DNA from: Mermis nigrescens
Taxonomy: Eukaryota > Nematoda > Enoplea > Mermithida > Mermithidae
Direction of reading: 5' to 3'
DNA length: 64,000 bases
Assembly: GCA_036768485.1 (NCBI GenBank)
Contig: JAVLUZ010000271.1
Location: 1,674,001-1,738,000 of the forward strand
In this document: in pieces, positions 1 through 11,700 of the stretch
How positions within the stretch are numbered: position 1 is the first letter of the stretch
Layout of the letters: each line of letters opens with the position of its first letter
The notes under the pieces: generated by a model
Told to the model about the DNA's origin: nothing
Database searches by the model: none
The model's input: the letters and a program-made list of their open reading frames with translations, nothing else
Program-made: the position numbers and the translations under genes

Positions 1-430
1 GGTAGTTACATGATAAGTTAAAAATTCTTTAGCGAAAGTAAAAGATGATTCAAATGGCATGATTGATGATAAATAAAAAATGATTTTCCTAAAATCTCCC
101 ATTTTTCCTTTTTAGGGTTCGCTGGACCTCCGTCGACCCCTTTCGCTCCCACTTGCATGTCTGGTTGTAGCAAGCAAGCAATTAATTGCATTATGTGTTT
201 ATATGTATATACTAGCATGGATTGATTAGACTTATCTATTGGCAAACATTTTGAATTGAGTAACTGACCAAACGCAGACATGATCAAAATTCTGTCGTGA
301 AGAGTATCTAACATTTACATTGTCATTATCGTTCGACATCGGAAAATGAAAAAAAACCAAAACAATTGAAGGCCGCTGGGGATTTTAGCTTCTTGAGGTC
401 CGCCGACCGAATCTGCCATAGTTGGATTGC
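1..430. other. No gene recognised; AT-rich non-coding
   Basis: Nothing here resembles a known protein, RNA gene or any repeat family of this window. Short open frames exist on both strands but have no domain, and AT-rich background explains them. Confidence 0.4.
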
Positions 431-454
431 AATTGCAATGCCGGTAGGGGATAC

Positions 455-612
455 TTGTGGGGGGCGAGTTGTATGGTTGGGGGGCCACTCATGTTGGGCG
501 ATTTGCGTTGAGGCGCATTATGGGAGAGGGGCGAATAGTGTGGGTAAGTTGTGAGGGGCGAGTTGTGGGGCGAATTGTGGGGTGGGGGCGAGTTGTGGAG
601 GAGGGGCGAATT
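455..612. repeat. G-rich minisatellite (GGGGCGAGTTGT-like units)
   Basis: Degenerate tandem units built around GGGGCGAGTTGT / GGGGCGAATTGT repeat about ten times. Open frames across it on both strands are translations of the repeat and not genes. Confidence 0.75.
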
Positions 613-718
613 ATCCACAAACCGTTTTGTATAACTATTGATAATATTTATGAATTTTGCATATTGCTCTTGCGCGTGAAATTCTTCTTTATCAAGTTTA
701 TTTATATTTCTGAGGAGG

Positions 719-868
719 CTTTAGTTAACGAAATCTTCGAACAAGTGTGGTCACGTGTAGAAAAAGTGTTGGAAGAGAAGGAAGAGGAGAAAAAAGAGGC
801 AAACGAAAAGAGACAAGAGGAGAAAGAAAAAGGACGACAAAACAAAAAGGAAACGGCAAGAAAGGAAA
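719..868 (+). CDS. Possible internal exon, charged coiled-coil peptide
   Basis: An open stretch reads about 50 residues, starting EALVNEIFEQVWSRVEKVL and continuing into a very Glu/Lys-rich tail (EEKEEEKKEANEKRQ...), as expected of a charged coiled coil. It is preceded by a pyrimidine-rich run ending in CTGAG, a possible acceptor. The consensus donor GTAAGT follows at 869. No neighbouring exon was found, and the low-complexity composition could arise by chance in purine-rich DNA. If read through, the frame ends at TAG near 891. Function unknown; this is a weak call that rests on splice signals only. Confidence 0.25.
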
Positions 869-891
869 GTAAGTGGGCAAAAGTAAAATAG

Positions 892-1268
892 AGGAAATTA
901 CTTTGAACCGTAGTAGAACTATAAAAAAATGTACAGCATAACCGGTCTGATGGGGAGGAGTCTGGGAGGAAATATCAGCTAGAGAGTATTTTAGGCCAAA
1001 ATAACCTCAAAAACTGGCATAACTGTGCTCTAGTAATTTAATCCAAGCACTTTTGCAGAAAATATTTCAGCTTCATGAGGATTTGCCTATATTTTACTTT
1101 TCATTTCCCATAAGTTTCTTATTTTTTAGTCTGATAGGGAGAATCCAGACCCCTTAAACCAATCCCACAGACATGCAGTTGTGATGATAAATTGAATGTT
1201 TATTTGCCACATTATTGAGGAAATAATGAAAGTTTAAGACAGAAGCTGTAAACTCCCCAGCTAACATA
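892..1268. other. Unassigned non-coding stretch
   Basis: AT-rich sequence with no recognisable gene or repeat. It ends at GTTACAAC (1269-1276), which is the target-site copy of the MITE that follows. Confidence 0.4.
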
Positions 1269-1276
1269 GTTACAAC

Positions 1277-1793
1277 CATGCCCGGGCGTGGGGGGTTCGG
1301 GGATCATGCAGCCCCCAGAACCAATTTAATTCCCCCAGAAACCAAAACCCCCCTAGATTTTTGAAAATATTTGTATTTTTTTGCAAGTTTTTGTAGCCAA
1401 TGGTTAGTGCCAGACATGGGCGTGGGGGAGGGGTAGGGTTGGGGGGTATGCACCCCTCCCCGAGAAACCAAAACACCCCCACCCAGAAATCAAAATACCC
1501 CCAAGAATTCAATTTTTGAACCCAATTTTTTTGATGCTAATGGATAGTGCTCGATGAGAAACGACGAAAAATGGTATTTTTTGGCCTTACCACCATTTTT
1601 AAGGCCATTTTTTGACCTTTGAAAAATCTTGCAACTCCCCAGAATATTCTTGCTGCCCACGTATGGTTAGTGCTCGATGAGAAACCTTGAAAAATGGTGT
1701 TGTTCTGCCATATCACCATTTTTAAAGCCATCTCTGACTTTTGCAAAAATCTTTCACCCCCTTCCCCCAGAACTTTGATGCTGCCCACCTATG
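1277..1793. mobile_element. hAT-like MITE, family E, interrupted by a second copy of itself
   Basis: Non-autonomous element flanked by a perfect 8-bp duplication, GTTACAAC (1269-1276 and 1794-1801). Its ends are CATGCCCGGGC and GCCCACCTATG, an imperfect inverted repeat. Family E is about 245-280 bp long: G/C-rich ends full of CCCCCAGAA blocks and an AT-rich core with the phrase GGATAGTGCTCGATGAG. This copy is longer because another family E copy (1411-1665) sits within its core. It has no coding capacity. Confidence 0.85.
1411..1665. mobile_element. Nested hAT-like MITE, family E
   Basis: Inserted into the older family E copy at its GTTAGTGC core; the 8-bp duplication GTTAGTGC is perfect (1403-1410 and 1666-1673). 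The ends CAGACATGGGC and GCCCACGTATG match other family E copies. The core contains the typical TGATGCTAATGGATAGTGC. Confidence 0.85.
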
Positions 1794-1801
1794 GTTACAA
1801 C

Positions 1802-2155
1802 CCATGCGTGTAGCGGAATGAGTAAGTACACTTGGGCTTAAAGGGGAGAGGGTTTGGGGTTCTAGATCCCCAGAATCTCATAGTCCCCTTCAGAATTGAA
1901 GTTTGGCATTTTTTGCTGTTTTTGCTGATGCACCACCCAAAACCACTTTGATTTTGATGCTGCTCATGTGTGATGGGCAGACGATTCGGACTATACTCGT
2001 ACATGGGCAGTAGCCACATTCTAGGATAGTTCCTTGTGGTACAACACCGGCAAAAAACAATCCGAAAATTCAGATCTGGGGGTCTATCAATTTTCAGGGG
2101 TCTACCGGATTCTGGGGGTGGTGTAACCCCCCAAATCTGCCCGCTCACGCTCACT
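1802..2155. repeat. Dispersed repeat, family F-like (degenerate)
   Basis: Contains phrases shared with 12490-13190 and 14510-14710, such as GTGGTACAACACCGGCAAAAA, a GGGGGTCTATC block and a CCGGATTCTGGGGG block. No clean ends or target duplication were found. It is non-coding. Confidence 0.45.
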
Positions 2156-2898
2156 CGTGATTAGGACCGAATGTTTGTGTGGAAATTTTGGAATTTGCAT
2201 TTCATAGAAGTTACGGGACCTTATAGGATTTAAGAGATTCTTCTGAAACATAAAGACTTTTTGTTTTATCAGTTACTTGACAGTGACAAATAGAGACTGG
2301 TAAATACGTCGAAAAATCTTGCTTTTTTACCCCTAAAATTGATTTTTTTGGCATTTTCGACTTTAAATATTACAGGATGTTAATTTTTTGTTTTGAGTTC
2401 GTAGACTTCAGGCTCTACTCACGTGTGGTAAAAAATCCAGGCAAATTTACTCTCGTTTTTTTTAAATTCCTCTCTTTTATGATCTAGAATTTTTTGATGT
2501 CAATCGGTAGGGCTTAATGAGAAATATCAAAATAATTTTCAAACCAATAATTCTTTTGGTATTTTTTTAAACTTCAAAATTTCTGGGCAACTTCCAGACC
2601 CCTTTCATTTTAGCTTCGCTATGTATGTTCTGGCTAAACGGATAAGTTACGAGCAAGATAATTAATCGGATTCTCTCGAGTTATTTATTATTTGCTTCAG
2701 GTATTTATCTATTTTTATTTCAATGCATCCGTTCATTCACGTAGAAGGAAAAGAGAAGAGCGGGAAGAAAAGGAAGAAAGTTAGAAGGAAAAGATGGAAT
2801 TGTCGAGGTCGAAGTTGTACATGTTGATCGAAATTAGGAATAAATATGAGTCCATATGTTCGACATTAAGTATATGGTATTGTTGCTAAGAAGCCGGC
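2156..2898. other. Non-coding; includes a decayed family E relic near 2410-2625
   Basis: AT-rich sequence without genes. Around 2500 the phrase TGATGTCAATCGGTAGGGCT followed by TAATGAGAAA is a diverged form of the family E core, so an old MITE copy probably lies at about 2410-2625. A purine-rich segment spans 2745-2800. Confidence 0.4.
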
Positions 2899-2925
2899 GT
2901 TTATTTATTTTATTTATTTGTCTAT

Positions 2926-3012
<87 letters not shown>

Positions 3013-3053
3013 TTCATTTATTTATTTATTTATTTATTTATTTGTTTATGTAT

Positions 3054-3100
<47 letters not shown>

Positions 3101-3102
3101 TT
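2899..3102. repeat. (TTTA)n microsatellite
   Basis: About 200 bp of nearly pure TTTA units with a few variants. It runs directly into the assembly gap, so its true length is unknown. Frames reading IYLF repeats are artefacts of this array. Confidence 0.97.
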
Positions 3103-3202
3103 NNNNNNNNNNNNNNNNNNNNNNNNNNNNNNNNNNNNNNNNNNNNNNNNNNNNNNNNNNNNNNNNNNNNNNNNNNNNNNNNNNNNNNNNNNNNNNNNNN
3201 NN
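3103..3202. other. Assembly gap (100 N)
   Basis: Exactly 100 undetermined bases, which is typical of a scaffold gap of unknown size placed where the microsatellite blocked assembly. Confidence 0.98.
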
Positions 3203-4560
3203 TCACAGAGTTATGGTACTTCAAACATCATACTTCGACATTCACCCATTTTGAGCCACTTTAAGGAATTTTAGCAGTTTCTCAAAAGTTTCCAATTTTT
3301 ACTAAACAATATTTTCCTGCCATTTTCAAGGTTGCAGATTACAAAAAATTAAGTTATACTGCGCGGAAACCAAGATTGAAGAAAAAATTTTTGTAATTTT
3401 TTGCCCAAATTTTCAAGAAATTTTTTTTTAATTTCACTATTTTTACCATTGTTTACATCAAGTTAAAGATTTCTACTAAATATGATTCGAACAGCTTTTT
3501 TGGATTATCTTAAAGTTCCAACCATTTGAAGCAGCGGAATGCAGAATAACATGTACCCAACTTAGGTTGACCTAAGCGGAGTAACTTAAGAATATGGTAC
3601 TTTCAGAATACTAACGAATAAACTTCAGAAGAGCGGATTTTTTGCTCAGTAATTAGAACATGTTATAAGAAAGCGCGGAAGAAAATTTCATCCGTCTATG
3701 ATCAATATTACAAAAGCTATGTGTTTCTTTAAATAGCCTCTTCTCGACCTGAACAAACATCTTCTCGACCTAAGTATTTGAAGATTCAAACAGCTGAATG
3801 CAGAATCACATGTAGATACCCAATTTACGTCGACCTAAGCATCTATACATCGACCTAAGCATCTATACATCGATCTGAGCATCTATACATCGACCTAAGC
3901 TTCAATACATCGACCTGAGCGGGAGCGACCTCGACCTAAGCAGCTTGAAACACCTTTTAGATATACTAAGCCTAAGCTTGAGTAATAATGGAGGCAAATA
4001 CTTAGATTTTCGTATATCTTATCGAGTAAAACCGAAAAAACATGCGAAAAAATATGAAAATTTTTTTTGAGTTTTTTAAAAATTTCAAACAGCTTTTCGC
4101 GCCTTTTTTATTTTTTCACCTTCATTGCTATGCTTCCTTCCATTATTTCAGCCCATATTATTTATTTCTGACAAATGTCTAAGTCCTTGGATCGAGTCGT
4201 TTAATCGTCCCACGCAACACTCAAATCGAGAGTTGCCTTCAACTTTGCAAGTATGGCTCAGGTTTTCACCAAATTGTTTTTCCGCGCTTCAATTTATCAT
4301 GTTCTATCATTTTGGCAAAAAAATTTTGGCATTCCGTATTCGTTTTGCACCTTTTCCGAATGTACCATATTCTTAAGTTTAGCCGACCTAAGCATCCAAA
4401 CATCGACCTGAGCATCTGTACATCGACTTAAGCATCTATACGTTGACCTAAGCATCTATACCTCGACCTAAGCGAGAGCGACCTCGACCTAAGCAGCCGA
4501 AAACACCTTCTCAGATAAACTAAGCCTAAGCCTAGGCGTTATTTAAGCAGAAATTTGAAT
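3203..4560. repeat. Family H element, partial copy with 20-bp tandem arrays
   Basis: Shares long diverged stretches, in inverse orientation, with 42973-45390 and 47138-47367. It includes AACTTAAGAATATGGTAC blocks facing one another (about 3585 and 4365). Two tandem arrays of a 20-bp unit, of the form ATCTATACATCGACCTAAGC, lie at about 3826-3940 and 4382-4495. Short CCTAAG/GCCTAAGC runs occur at about 3965 and 4520. The left end is lost in the gap region, so boundaries are uncertain. The open frame at 4125-4376 falls inside this repeat and is not considered real. Confidence 0.65.
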
Positions 4561-5584
4561 TTTCACATATCCAGATAGAAAGAACATGCAAAAAATTGTT
4601 TTTTTCAAATTTAAAAATTTTTAAACAAAATTTTTTTCCGTGCAATAAAAATTATTTTTTCGTAATCAGCGACCTTGAAATGTCAGATACATATGTCTCC
4701 AGCCCAAATTCGGAACATTTTTGGTAAACTGTAAAATACCTCACTTTAATGTAGCTATATCCTGAGTAACTCTATCTTCACCAATATTGGTCCGTTTTTC
4801 TTAAAAATTTTTTTCCGCACTTTATTTTTGCATGTCCTCCTCATTTCAATCAATATCGTCCCTTTCCACGTACATCTGCAAGTTTTCCGCTCACACCATA
4901 AAGTAAAGTTTAGCCGGCATTATTTATTAATTGATGTTATTCTATTTTTTAGGTATCAGCTTTAAAATTGCTAATAAAATCAGCTTCGCTTAGAGCTAAA
5001 ATGAGCCAGAAAACGTTTAGCTGATTTTAGACCCAAACATATGTAAGCCGAAAATTTGAACCTAATTGCTTCGTCCTGGATGTAGCTTTTTGAGGTCGAT
5101 CGGCAAAGGATTATTGATAAATGGAGTGGTCGGGTTTCATCCTTGTGATAAACACCAATATTGACTGAAACTCAGGTTTAGACATGACGGTTAAGTTTAA
5201 GGTTACACTTGATATTAAGGCTTAGTTAAGATTTGGGTAATGAACAAATTTTAGGATTAAACGTTAAGTTCAAGCTGGCTCAGACTTATCGCATAACTCA
5301 TTCCATTTGATTTGCCATCTTTCAAACTTTAAAATTTCGCGCTTTTTCTGAATATTCAATTTTAATTTAACCTGCAATTTAGTTTACCAGTCTGAGAAAA
5401 GCAGATGCGAGCTTATACTAAACGTTTGAGGCAAATAAATTAAAATTCTAATGAAATAGATTTTAGTCAAATCCAATAGAAATAAAGCAGCCGTTATAAG
5501 CTTGAATAAATGCTTCAAATTTAATACAATTCTAAAATAATTAAATAATGCATAAAATACAAATAAAATAAAAACGAGTGTTGT
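4561..5584. other. Unassigned AT-rich stretch
   Basis: No gene or defined repeat. TTAAGGTT-like words recur near 5185-5235, resembling those at 11860-11935, but the array is too degenerate to name. Confidence 0.35.
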
Positions 5585-6440
5585 GAATAATAATACTATT
5601 AGCAGAGGAAAATGCTCCGATCGAACAAAATGAAAATATACCTGGGATTGTGGATTATTAAGGATGTAAAGGGGGACTAGGAAAAACTACCTATGCATTT
5701 GCCTAAAGTAGCAAAATCTGTCAATAATCAGACTTCCTGGAAGCAACGCGAAAAATCGAAGTATATTCTGCGGCCTGCAGATTGACATAAAGTATTGAAC
5801 CATAAAACGATTGAAAAAGTTGCAAAATAGCTATGCAGTAGATAAAGAGTCGATGGAGTAAAGTTGGAGCGACTTTGTAAGCCAATTGAATGAAATAGCA
5901 AACGCTATCAAGGCAAACAAAGAAATTGTTTGCTTAAAGCAGTAGGAAACGTGAAACAGACTACACGTAGGTACGCTTGCATGCCCGCAACGATTTGTTG
6001 CACGAATCAATTGACGTCAGGTTTGCTTGCTACAAAGCTCATGATAACAAAGCAAAATACCTTCAAATACTATAGCGGATAGTTTTCTAAAAGTCACGAT
6101 GTGAAGCAAGTCAGCGTTGCAATGCAACTTGCAAGCAATTTACAAGAAGTATACATTTTAGGGTTTATTTATATAATCTTATGTGAAGCATTGACAATTA
6201 TTTAAGAAAGGTTACATTCCTTCAGATGCCGCCTCTTTCGATTTTAAGCGTTGCTTAGAGAAAGTCTGATTGTTCGCAGATTTCACGACTTTAGGCATAC
6301 ACATAAGGTAGCTTTTTCCTAGACCCCCTTTTACATGCTTAATAATCCCCAATTTCATGTATACTTGTCCTTTTCGTTCCATAGGAGCATTTTACTTCGC
6401 AAGTACCCTACTTTTAATTCGCATGATTTTAGTAAATCAG
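5585..6440. repeat. Family A tail: fold-back segment with ORF relic
   Basis: The block AAAATGCTCCGATCGAAC ... GGATGTAAAGGGGGACTAGG at about 5608-5760 reappears inverted at about 6225-6420, so the segment can fold back with arms near 190 bp. The loop holds a decayed reading frame (KSKYILRP-like, then in-frame stops) matching the open frame at 38787-39005. It also carries GTGAAACAGACTAC, the terminal word used by families B and C. Related copies are at 20215-20720, 38640-39310 and 63000-63760. Confidence 0.65.
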
Positions 6441-8365
6441 TAAGTAAACACATACTGTAACATGCCACAATAATGACAGCGGTCCAAGAAGGCGGAAAAC
6501 AATATTGTTCTGAACATCAGTAGTATCTTTTTTAAATAAGACAGCCTCACCTTACTTAAGCAGATCAAAAATTTTCAGCATAAACTTTACTGGAAGATTG
6601 AGTGTGAAGCACATTCACGCTCAGATTCAAAATTCTAACGTTACATGGAACATTTTATAAAAAAGTAAGCTTCTGCAACACTCTGAAACTAAATTTAATT
6701 TTTCAGAGTAAACTTTACATTGGCGTGCTAGGTGTAAAGAAAACATACAGTCAAATTCGTAATCCTGACCTTTCCGAACAAAATTTGAAAAACAATTAAC
6801 GTTTTGCAATGCTCTGGAAGTAGAATAAATCTGTAGTGTAGACTACACATTACCAATAAATGAATAGTGCAAGCTAATCGCAACTACTATGTGTAGAGAA
6901 AACACAGATTCGTAATGCCGAAGTTACGGAGATCATTTGAAAAAACTAAGCTTTCGTAAGGCTCTAGAACTAAGTTAATTAGCAGTTTAACCTTGACTCA
7001 ACAACACAGAGTGTAAAGATGGTTCTAGTCGGATTCCCAATTCTGATATTACTCTGATATAACGATCAACATTCAAGAAAAAAGTTAAGTCTCCAAGATG
7101 GCCTGAAAACAAATAAATATTAGATGTAAACCACTTTAAAACACTGTTGAGTGTAAACAAGTGTGCTTGCCTGGCGCATCACGTTTGATTTTTGGCACGA
7201 TTTTAGGCTTGAGATCATGTCCAGAGTCATAAGCGGACAAGTTGGCAGGAAAAACAAGACAGAAACACGTTTAACACACCCAAAATTTTGACTTTACACC
7301 TTCCAGAAAAGCTAAATATTGATGTTAGCAAATGCAATTTGCTGTGACGTATACCCTTTGGAAAATTCTTTAGTTTTGTTCCATTCGATTTATCCCAACT
7401 TCTAAACGGAGAAACTGGCGAGCGAAAAGACGGATAAAAACGTTTGTTTCACTATACACCACATTGTAAATTTTAAAAATCTGAACCTAACTCCCCCATT
7501 GGTGTTAAAAAAATTAATTTAGGCCAGTTTGTAGCTTTTTAATCGTAGTACCTTGGTATGTGAAAAACTTCTGTTCTACTAAATATATGAGATATTTACC
7601 AATCAAAATAGGGAAAAAGGAGTGTTTTCGTCCATTTTAGACCCCCTGATTTCGAACTTTACACCCCATAAATAACTCAATATTGCCTTTATCAAACGTG
7701 GTTTGCTACGACGTGTAGCCCATAAAAGGTACTTTATGTTATATTTTTAATTAATCCTGACTAATAATTGAAGTAGTTGGTGGACAAATCTTAGACAAAA
7801 CCTGTTTTTTACATCATCCACTTGTGTGTAAAGTTTACACCCCCTAGATCTGACTCCGTATTGAATGTGCGGAAATTTGCTGGTAAGCAAAAAGTAGCCT
7901 TTAGGCCGTAGTACATTTCTACCAGATAAATTTTGTTAGGAATCATAGCCGGAGTTATTGGCAGACATCAGGAAGACAAAAACGTAACCAAAATCTTTCT
8001 TTACAACAGCAAATTTTTACACTCTTCACGCTTCCCTCTCCAGAACTAATGCAAAATTTGAAAAATTAAAAATCATATATTCAGAGAATTACAATTCGTT
8101 ACATTTTTATTCCATAAAATTGTATGAAGTATGTATGCTGAGTTGTGTACAAGGTGGCTAAAAAACCGTCTAAGAGTTGTATATGTTATAACGTTACGCC
8201 AAAACCTTACACGCTCGTTACACACTCGGTATTGAGTGTAACAAAAAAGTCTGCAAATTTTTTTAAAATTATCTATCTTTTGGAAAAACTGCACCTTACA
8301 GATGTGTCCCTTTTATAGCTGTAGGGGGTAGACATATGTCGGGGGTAAGCAAGTATATTATATAT
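6441..8365. repeat. Family A body (TTTACAC-rich repeat), copy 1
   Basis: Non-coding repeat dominated by GTAAAG/TTTACAC words. One perfect copy of the 15-bp palindrome GTGTAAAGTTTACAC is at 7826-7840. It is colinear, in this orientation, with 10160-11700 and is the reverse complement of 17427-20215, 36262-38640 and 60081-63000. The right end carries a TACCCCCGACATAT-like block related to the other copies' GGTAGCGCGTTAGC end. Confidence 0.65.
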
Positions 8366-8369
8366 CTAA

Positions 8370-9171
8370 AGTCTGTTTCGTTTATTCGAGAGCTTTCTAA
8401 GTAAATTTTTTTCGTTCACTAACCTTAACTGAATGCGCATCCGAACGACCGCTGTTTCAATCGTTGTAGAAGAGCAACAAGGCACTAAACATGCGCAAGC
8501 AGGTTTACACCAAAGAAATTTAGAATGCGGCGCAAGGAAAATGAGCGAGAGAAGCGCACAAATAAATGCCTCCCATGAATCGCATTTAAGATTCAATAGA
8601 AAATTTAACAACTGAAAGACTCTGAGCTAGTTTTGCACGTAGAAGCTCTAAGAACGCAACCGAACCTTTTCCGAGGCTGCAATAACTCTATCTTCCCTTA
8701 TAGTTGTTGGTCAATAAGAGATCAATGTAGCTACATAGGAATGAAGGGTTTTTCAATAAAATTTGTACGGCATAATTTACTGTCGTCTTTTAGCAGATAA
8801 TGCAACAGGCAGACGGAATTCACGCATTCAGTTTGTCACAAATTGACCATTGAACATCATAGACTAACATTTTAGACATCGCCGCAAGCTTCCACTTAGC
8901 GCAGTGGTAGAAAGTCTGATTGTTGTCGAAGCAACACGGGTTCGATTCCTGCTGCGAAATTTTTTTTGCGCACTTACTCTAGTATGTCCCAGCACTGTTT
9001 AGATGCTTTAGTTCAGTCTATGCGGACGGTTTAGTGCATTTAAATAAAAGAATGGCGACCGCTCGCCCCCACTCAACTTTTCTGTCGAGTTACAGTAAAT
9101 CAATTAGTTAGGCTTACTGTAGCCTTCAAAAAAATTTACTGAAAAAGCTCTCGAATAAATGAATGAGTCTA
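8370..9171. mobile_element. Family B repeat with inverted AGTCTGTTTC...GAGAGC ends and a tRNA-like core
   Basis: Starts AGTCTGTTTCGTTTATTCGA and ends with the near reverse complement TCGAATAAATGAATGAGTCT. Both ends continue with GAGAGCTTT...AAATTTTTT. The body includes a tRNA-derived segment (8884-8958) and a stretch that reappears inverted at 21840-22120. No transposase is encoded. Open frames at 8366-8615 on both strands are incidental. The class is unclear: a tRNA-derived SINE trapped in a MITE, or one composite non-autonomous family. Confidence 0.55.
8884..8958 (+). pseudogene. tRNA-like sequence (tRNA-derived repeat head)
   Basis: A-box-like TTAGCGCAGTGGTAG (8896-8910) is followed 28 bases later by a canonical B box, GGTTCGATTCC (8939-8949). 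TGTTG ... CAACA can pair as an anticodon stem with a 6-base loop. The acceptor stem does not pair, so this is a tRNA pseudogene or SINE head. A related sequence lies inverted at 22058-22124 in the other family B copy. Confidence 0.5.
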
Positions 9172-9182
9172 TAAGCAGTGCG

Positions 9183-9241
9183 CTTGGAATTCCGTATTTC
9201 TCGCTGTAAAGTGAGTTGTAATACCGCTGGACCATTCGGGA
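9183..9241 (-). pseudogene. Possible degenerate tRNA-like sequence
   Basis: On the - strand, GAATGGTCCAGCGGTATTAC resembles a tRNA D-arm/A box, followed by an anticodon-arm-like CTCACTTTACAGCGAG. The expected B box is replaced by GGAATTCCAAG and no acceptor stem forms. It is weak evidence for an old tRNA relic (perhaps Val-like). Confidence 0.22.
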
Positions 9242-9249
9242 CTATTTGA

Positions 9250-9292
9250 TTTTATGATATTATATTATATATATATTATATTATATTATACA
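9250..9292. repeat. AT dinucleotide-type microsatellite
   Basis: A run of ATATT/TATAT units with no other bases. Confidence 0.8.
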
Positions 9293-9299
9293 TCGCACT

Positions 9300-9985
9300 A
9301 AATGACTATTTCACTTTGAAAATTTTCGTGTTTCGAATATAGAGGGTCAACATGCCTATTTTTCAGCACAAATTTAAAGGAATTGTCGACGCCTTGCGCT
9401 AACACTTCAGTGAGCGTGTAAAAATTTCTTAGCACAAATACGCCAGTGATCATGTTGTCAACTTAAATCATCTCAGAAGTTTCCATACTCAAATTTACAA
9501 AATTAAGGCACTTATTCGCGGAGAAATTTGTCGAAAAATTTTGAAATTTTATTTTCTATGAGAATTCTAATTTTACTCTGATTTTTCACTGTTTGGGCAA
9601 CAGCTAGGGTGCCGGCCGACTCTCCTTAAAAAAATCCCTGATCCACTATCATGCTGTTTCAAGCGTAAAGGCTAATACTTTTGTAAAGTCTTTGGTGGTA
9701 CAATGTTTTAGTCCGTGTGCATATTCGGGTTCAGAGTTTTTCGCCAACGCTTAGACCAAGGGTCCTCCAAATTGTTCCTTCCTTCGCACAGGGCCCTCAA
9801 GTGATTATGACCGGGCCTGCTCATAGGCAACTTGCCGAATAAAATATAACACTTTAACAGCACAGGAACCAAGATTGTTCATTCACATCAACATCTACAT
9901 TGCAAACAACACATCTTTCCTATTCCATAATCATGAGGCTATTGATAACACTTTTAGAGAAAACTCACCTTCTACAACGTTTCGA
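9300..9985. other. Unassigned non-coding stretch
   Basis: No gene or repeat recognised. A possible short frame beginning near 9875 merges into the minisatellite that follows and is not supported. Confidence 0.35.
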
Positions 9986-9987
9986 AA

Positions 9988-10152
9988 TCAACAGCCCCAC
10001 CTAAAATCCCAACAGTCCCACCCGTCCAAACAACCCCCATCATCCCAACAGCCCCACCGTCCCAACAGCCCCACCAAAATCCAAACAGCCCCACCGTCCC
10101 AACAGCCCCACTAATCATCCTAACAGCCCCACCCGTCCAAACAACCTCCATT
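9988..10152. repeat. C-rich minisatellite (CCCAACAGCCCCACC units)
   Basis: Tandem, partly higher-order array of 15-19 bp units (CCCAACAGCCCCACCGT, CCAAACAACCCCCATCAT). Open frames through it on both strands are repeat translations. Confidence 0.85.
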
Positions 10153-10159
10153 GAGCCAC

Positions 10160-11700
10160 ACAAAACAAAGATAGATTCGTAGTCATAATTTTACGGATAA
10201 CAATTTGTGAAAAACTTTGCTTGTACTAACAACCCGCTTTATCTGAAGTTAACCTAAAGTCTAAGGTTTACACAACTAGAGGGTGTGGATGAAATAGTAG
10301 TCAATCACGAAAAATTTTTTTAAGTGTAAACTTTAACAATCGCAAGTCTAAAGAATGTCTTAGATTTGATTCGATATCTTGGTGTACCGAATAACGAAAT
10401 ACGAAAAAATTCACCCTCGGCAACAGTCTTTGAGTAGAATAAAGCTCTAGTTTAAATTATTTTACATCTCCATTGAGTGAAGACTAATTCGTCCAGTAGA
10501 ATGCGAGGCCCTAACACATAAAATATTCTTGGAGTCCAGATCATGCCCCTACTCATAACGGAAGGAAATCTTGGACAAAAATGACGCAGAAACGTGTTAC
10601 TCATTCCAGACTTTGAACTTTACACCTCCAGGACTAACTCAATATTGAATGAAAAGAAATGCATCTTACTGCTATGTGTAAGCGTTAAGACATTCTTCAC
10701 TTTTTACATCAGTCCGGACATACCCATTCATTACCGGAGAGCTTTACTGACGGAATAATTGAAAAACCGGTTTTTCACTACAAAGCTGGAACTTTACACC
10801 TCAAGAAATAACTCAGTATTAAGTGTAGAATCGCGACCAAATGCGGTTTGCACCGCCAACACAATTTTTTATTTTTAGAATTAGTATTAGTTCGCGCAAC
10901 CCGATTCATAACAGGAGAAGTTGGCTGAGAAAACAATGGCAAAAGCATGCTTTTTTAAACCAGAGTATAAACTTTACACCTGCAGACCTAGTATTGAGTT
11001 CCGAGAAAAGCGTCCAAGTTCGAAATGTAATTCTTAAGACATTCTTTTATTTAGAATACTTTGCGCGTTCTGATATATAACCGGCGAAGTTGGCAAAGTA
11101 AGAAATATCAAATATTATGTTTTTTCGTGGACCGGATCAGTGTAAACTTGAAACCACTTGAACTAACTCCGTAGTACAATTATACGAACGCGGTCCAGTC
11201 AAACATGTAGCCCTTAAAACATAACTTTTTTCTGTTAGGGAGTTCTAAATCCCACTTATAGGCGTAGTTGTTTAGAGACATAAAGAAGACAAAAATGTGA
11301 TTCAAATCTGTCTTCTCACCAAAATTTGTGTACTTGAGATACTGTAGCGCAAGAACTAATGCAAATTTCGGAAAAGGAAACAAGTGTTTTAGATAATTTC
11401 TAGCTCTACAACTTTTTGTTATTAAATTTTATCATTAACTTATATTCAGTTCTCTAACAATCGCCCATAAAAAGTGTCAAAAATCGACCTATGTTATAAC
11501 GTTGCAACAAAATTAAACACTCATTATAAGCGGGATTTTGAGTGTACAGAAAAATAAAAGATATAGGCAAAGCAACTTTTTATTATCTATCTTGAAAGAA
11601 GCTCACCTGCCTGATATGTCCCGCTATTGTTGTAGGGGTTAGACGTTAGGGGTACCCAAGCGTATTACAAGTACGTGCTAGCGCGCTACCTACGATAAAT
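10160..11700. repeat. Family A body, copy 2
   Basis: Same TTTACACC-rich composition and order as copy 1. It ends at 11640-11700 with GGGGTACCCAAGCG and GCTAGCGCGCTACCTAC, the reverse complement of the left end of the copies at 17427 and 36262. Non-coding. Confidence 0.7.

Noticed and set aside
2856..3274. Open frames reading LFIYLFIY repeats as a membrane protein
   Set aside because: They are translations of a (TTTA)n microsatellite and run through the N gap.
3826..3940. Regular 20-bp repeats as a CRISPR-like array
   Set aside because: Units are contiguous with no unique spacers, the genome is eukaryotic, and the same units occur within a dispersed mobile repeat.
8073..8294. 73-codon - strand frame
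   Set aside because: Lies wholly within family A repeat DNA; no homologous open frame in the other copies.
9972..10163. Gly/Val-rich or Pro/Ser/Gln-rich frames
   Set aside because: Both strands of the CCCAACAGCCCCACC minisatellite are open; this is an artefact of the repeat.
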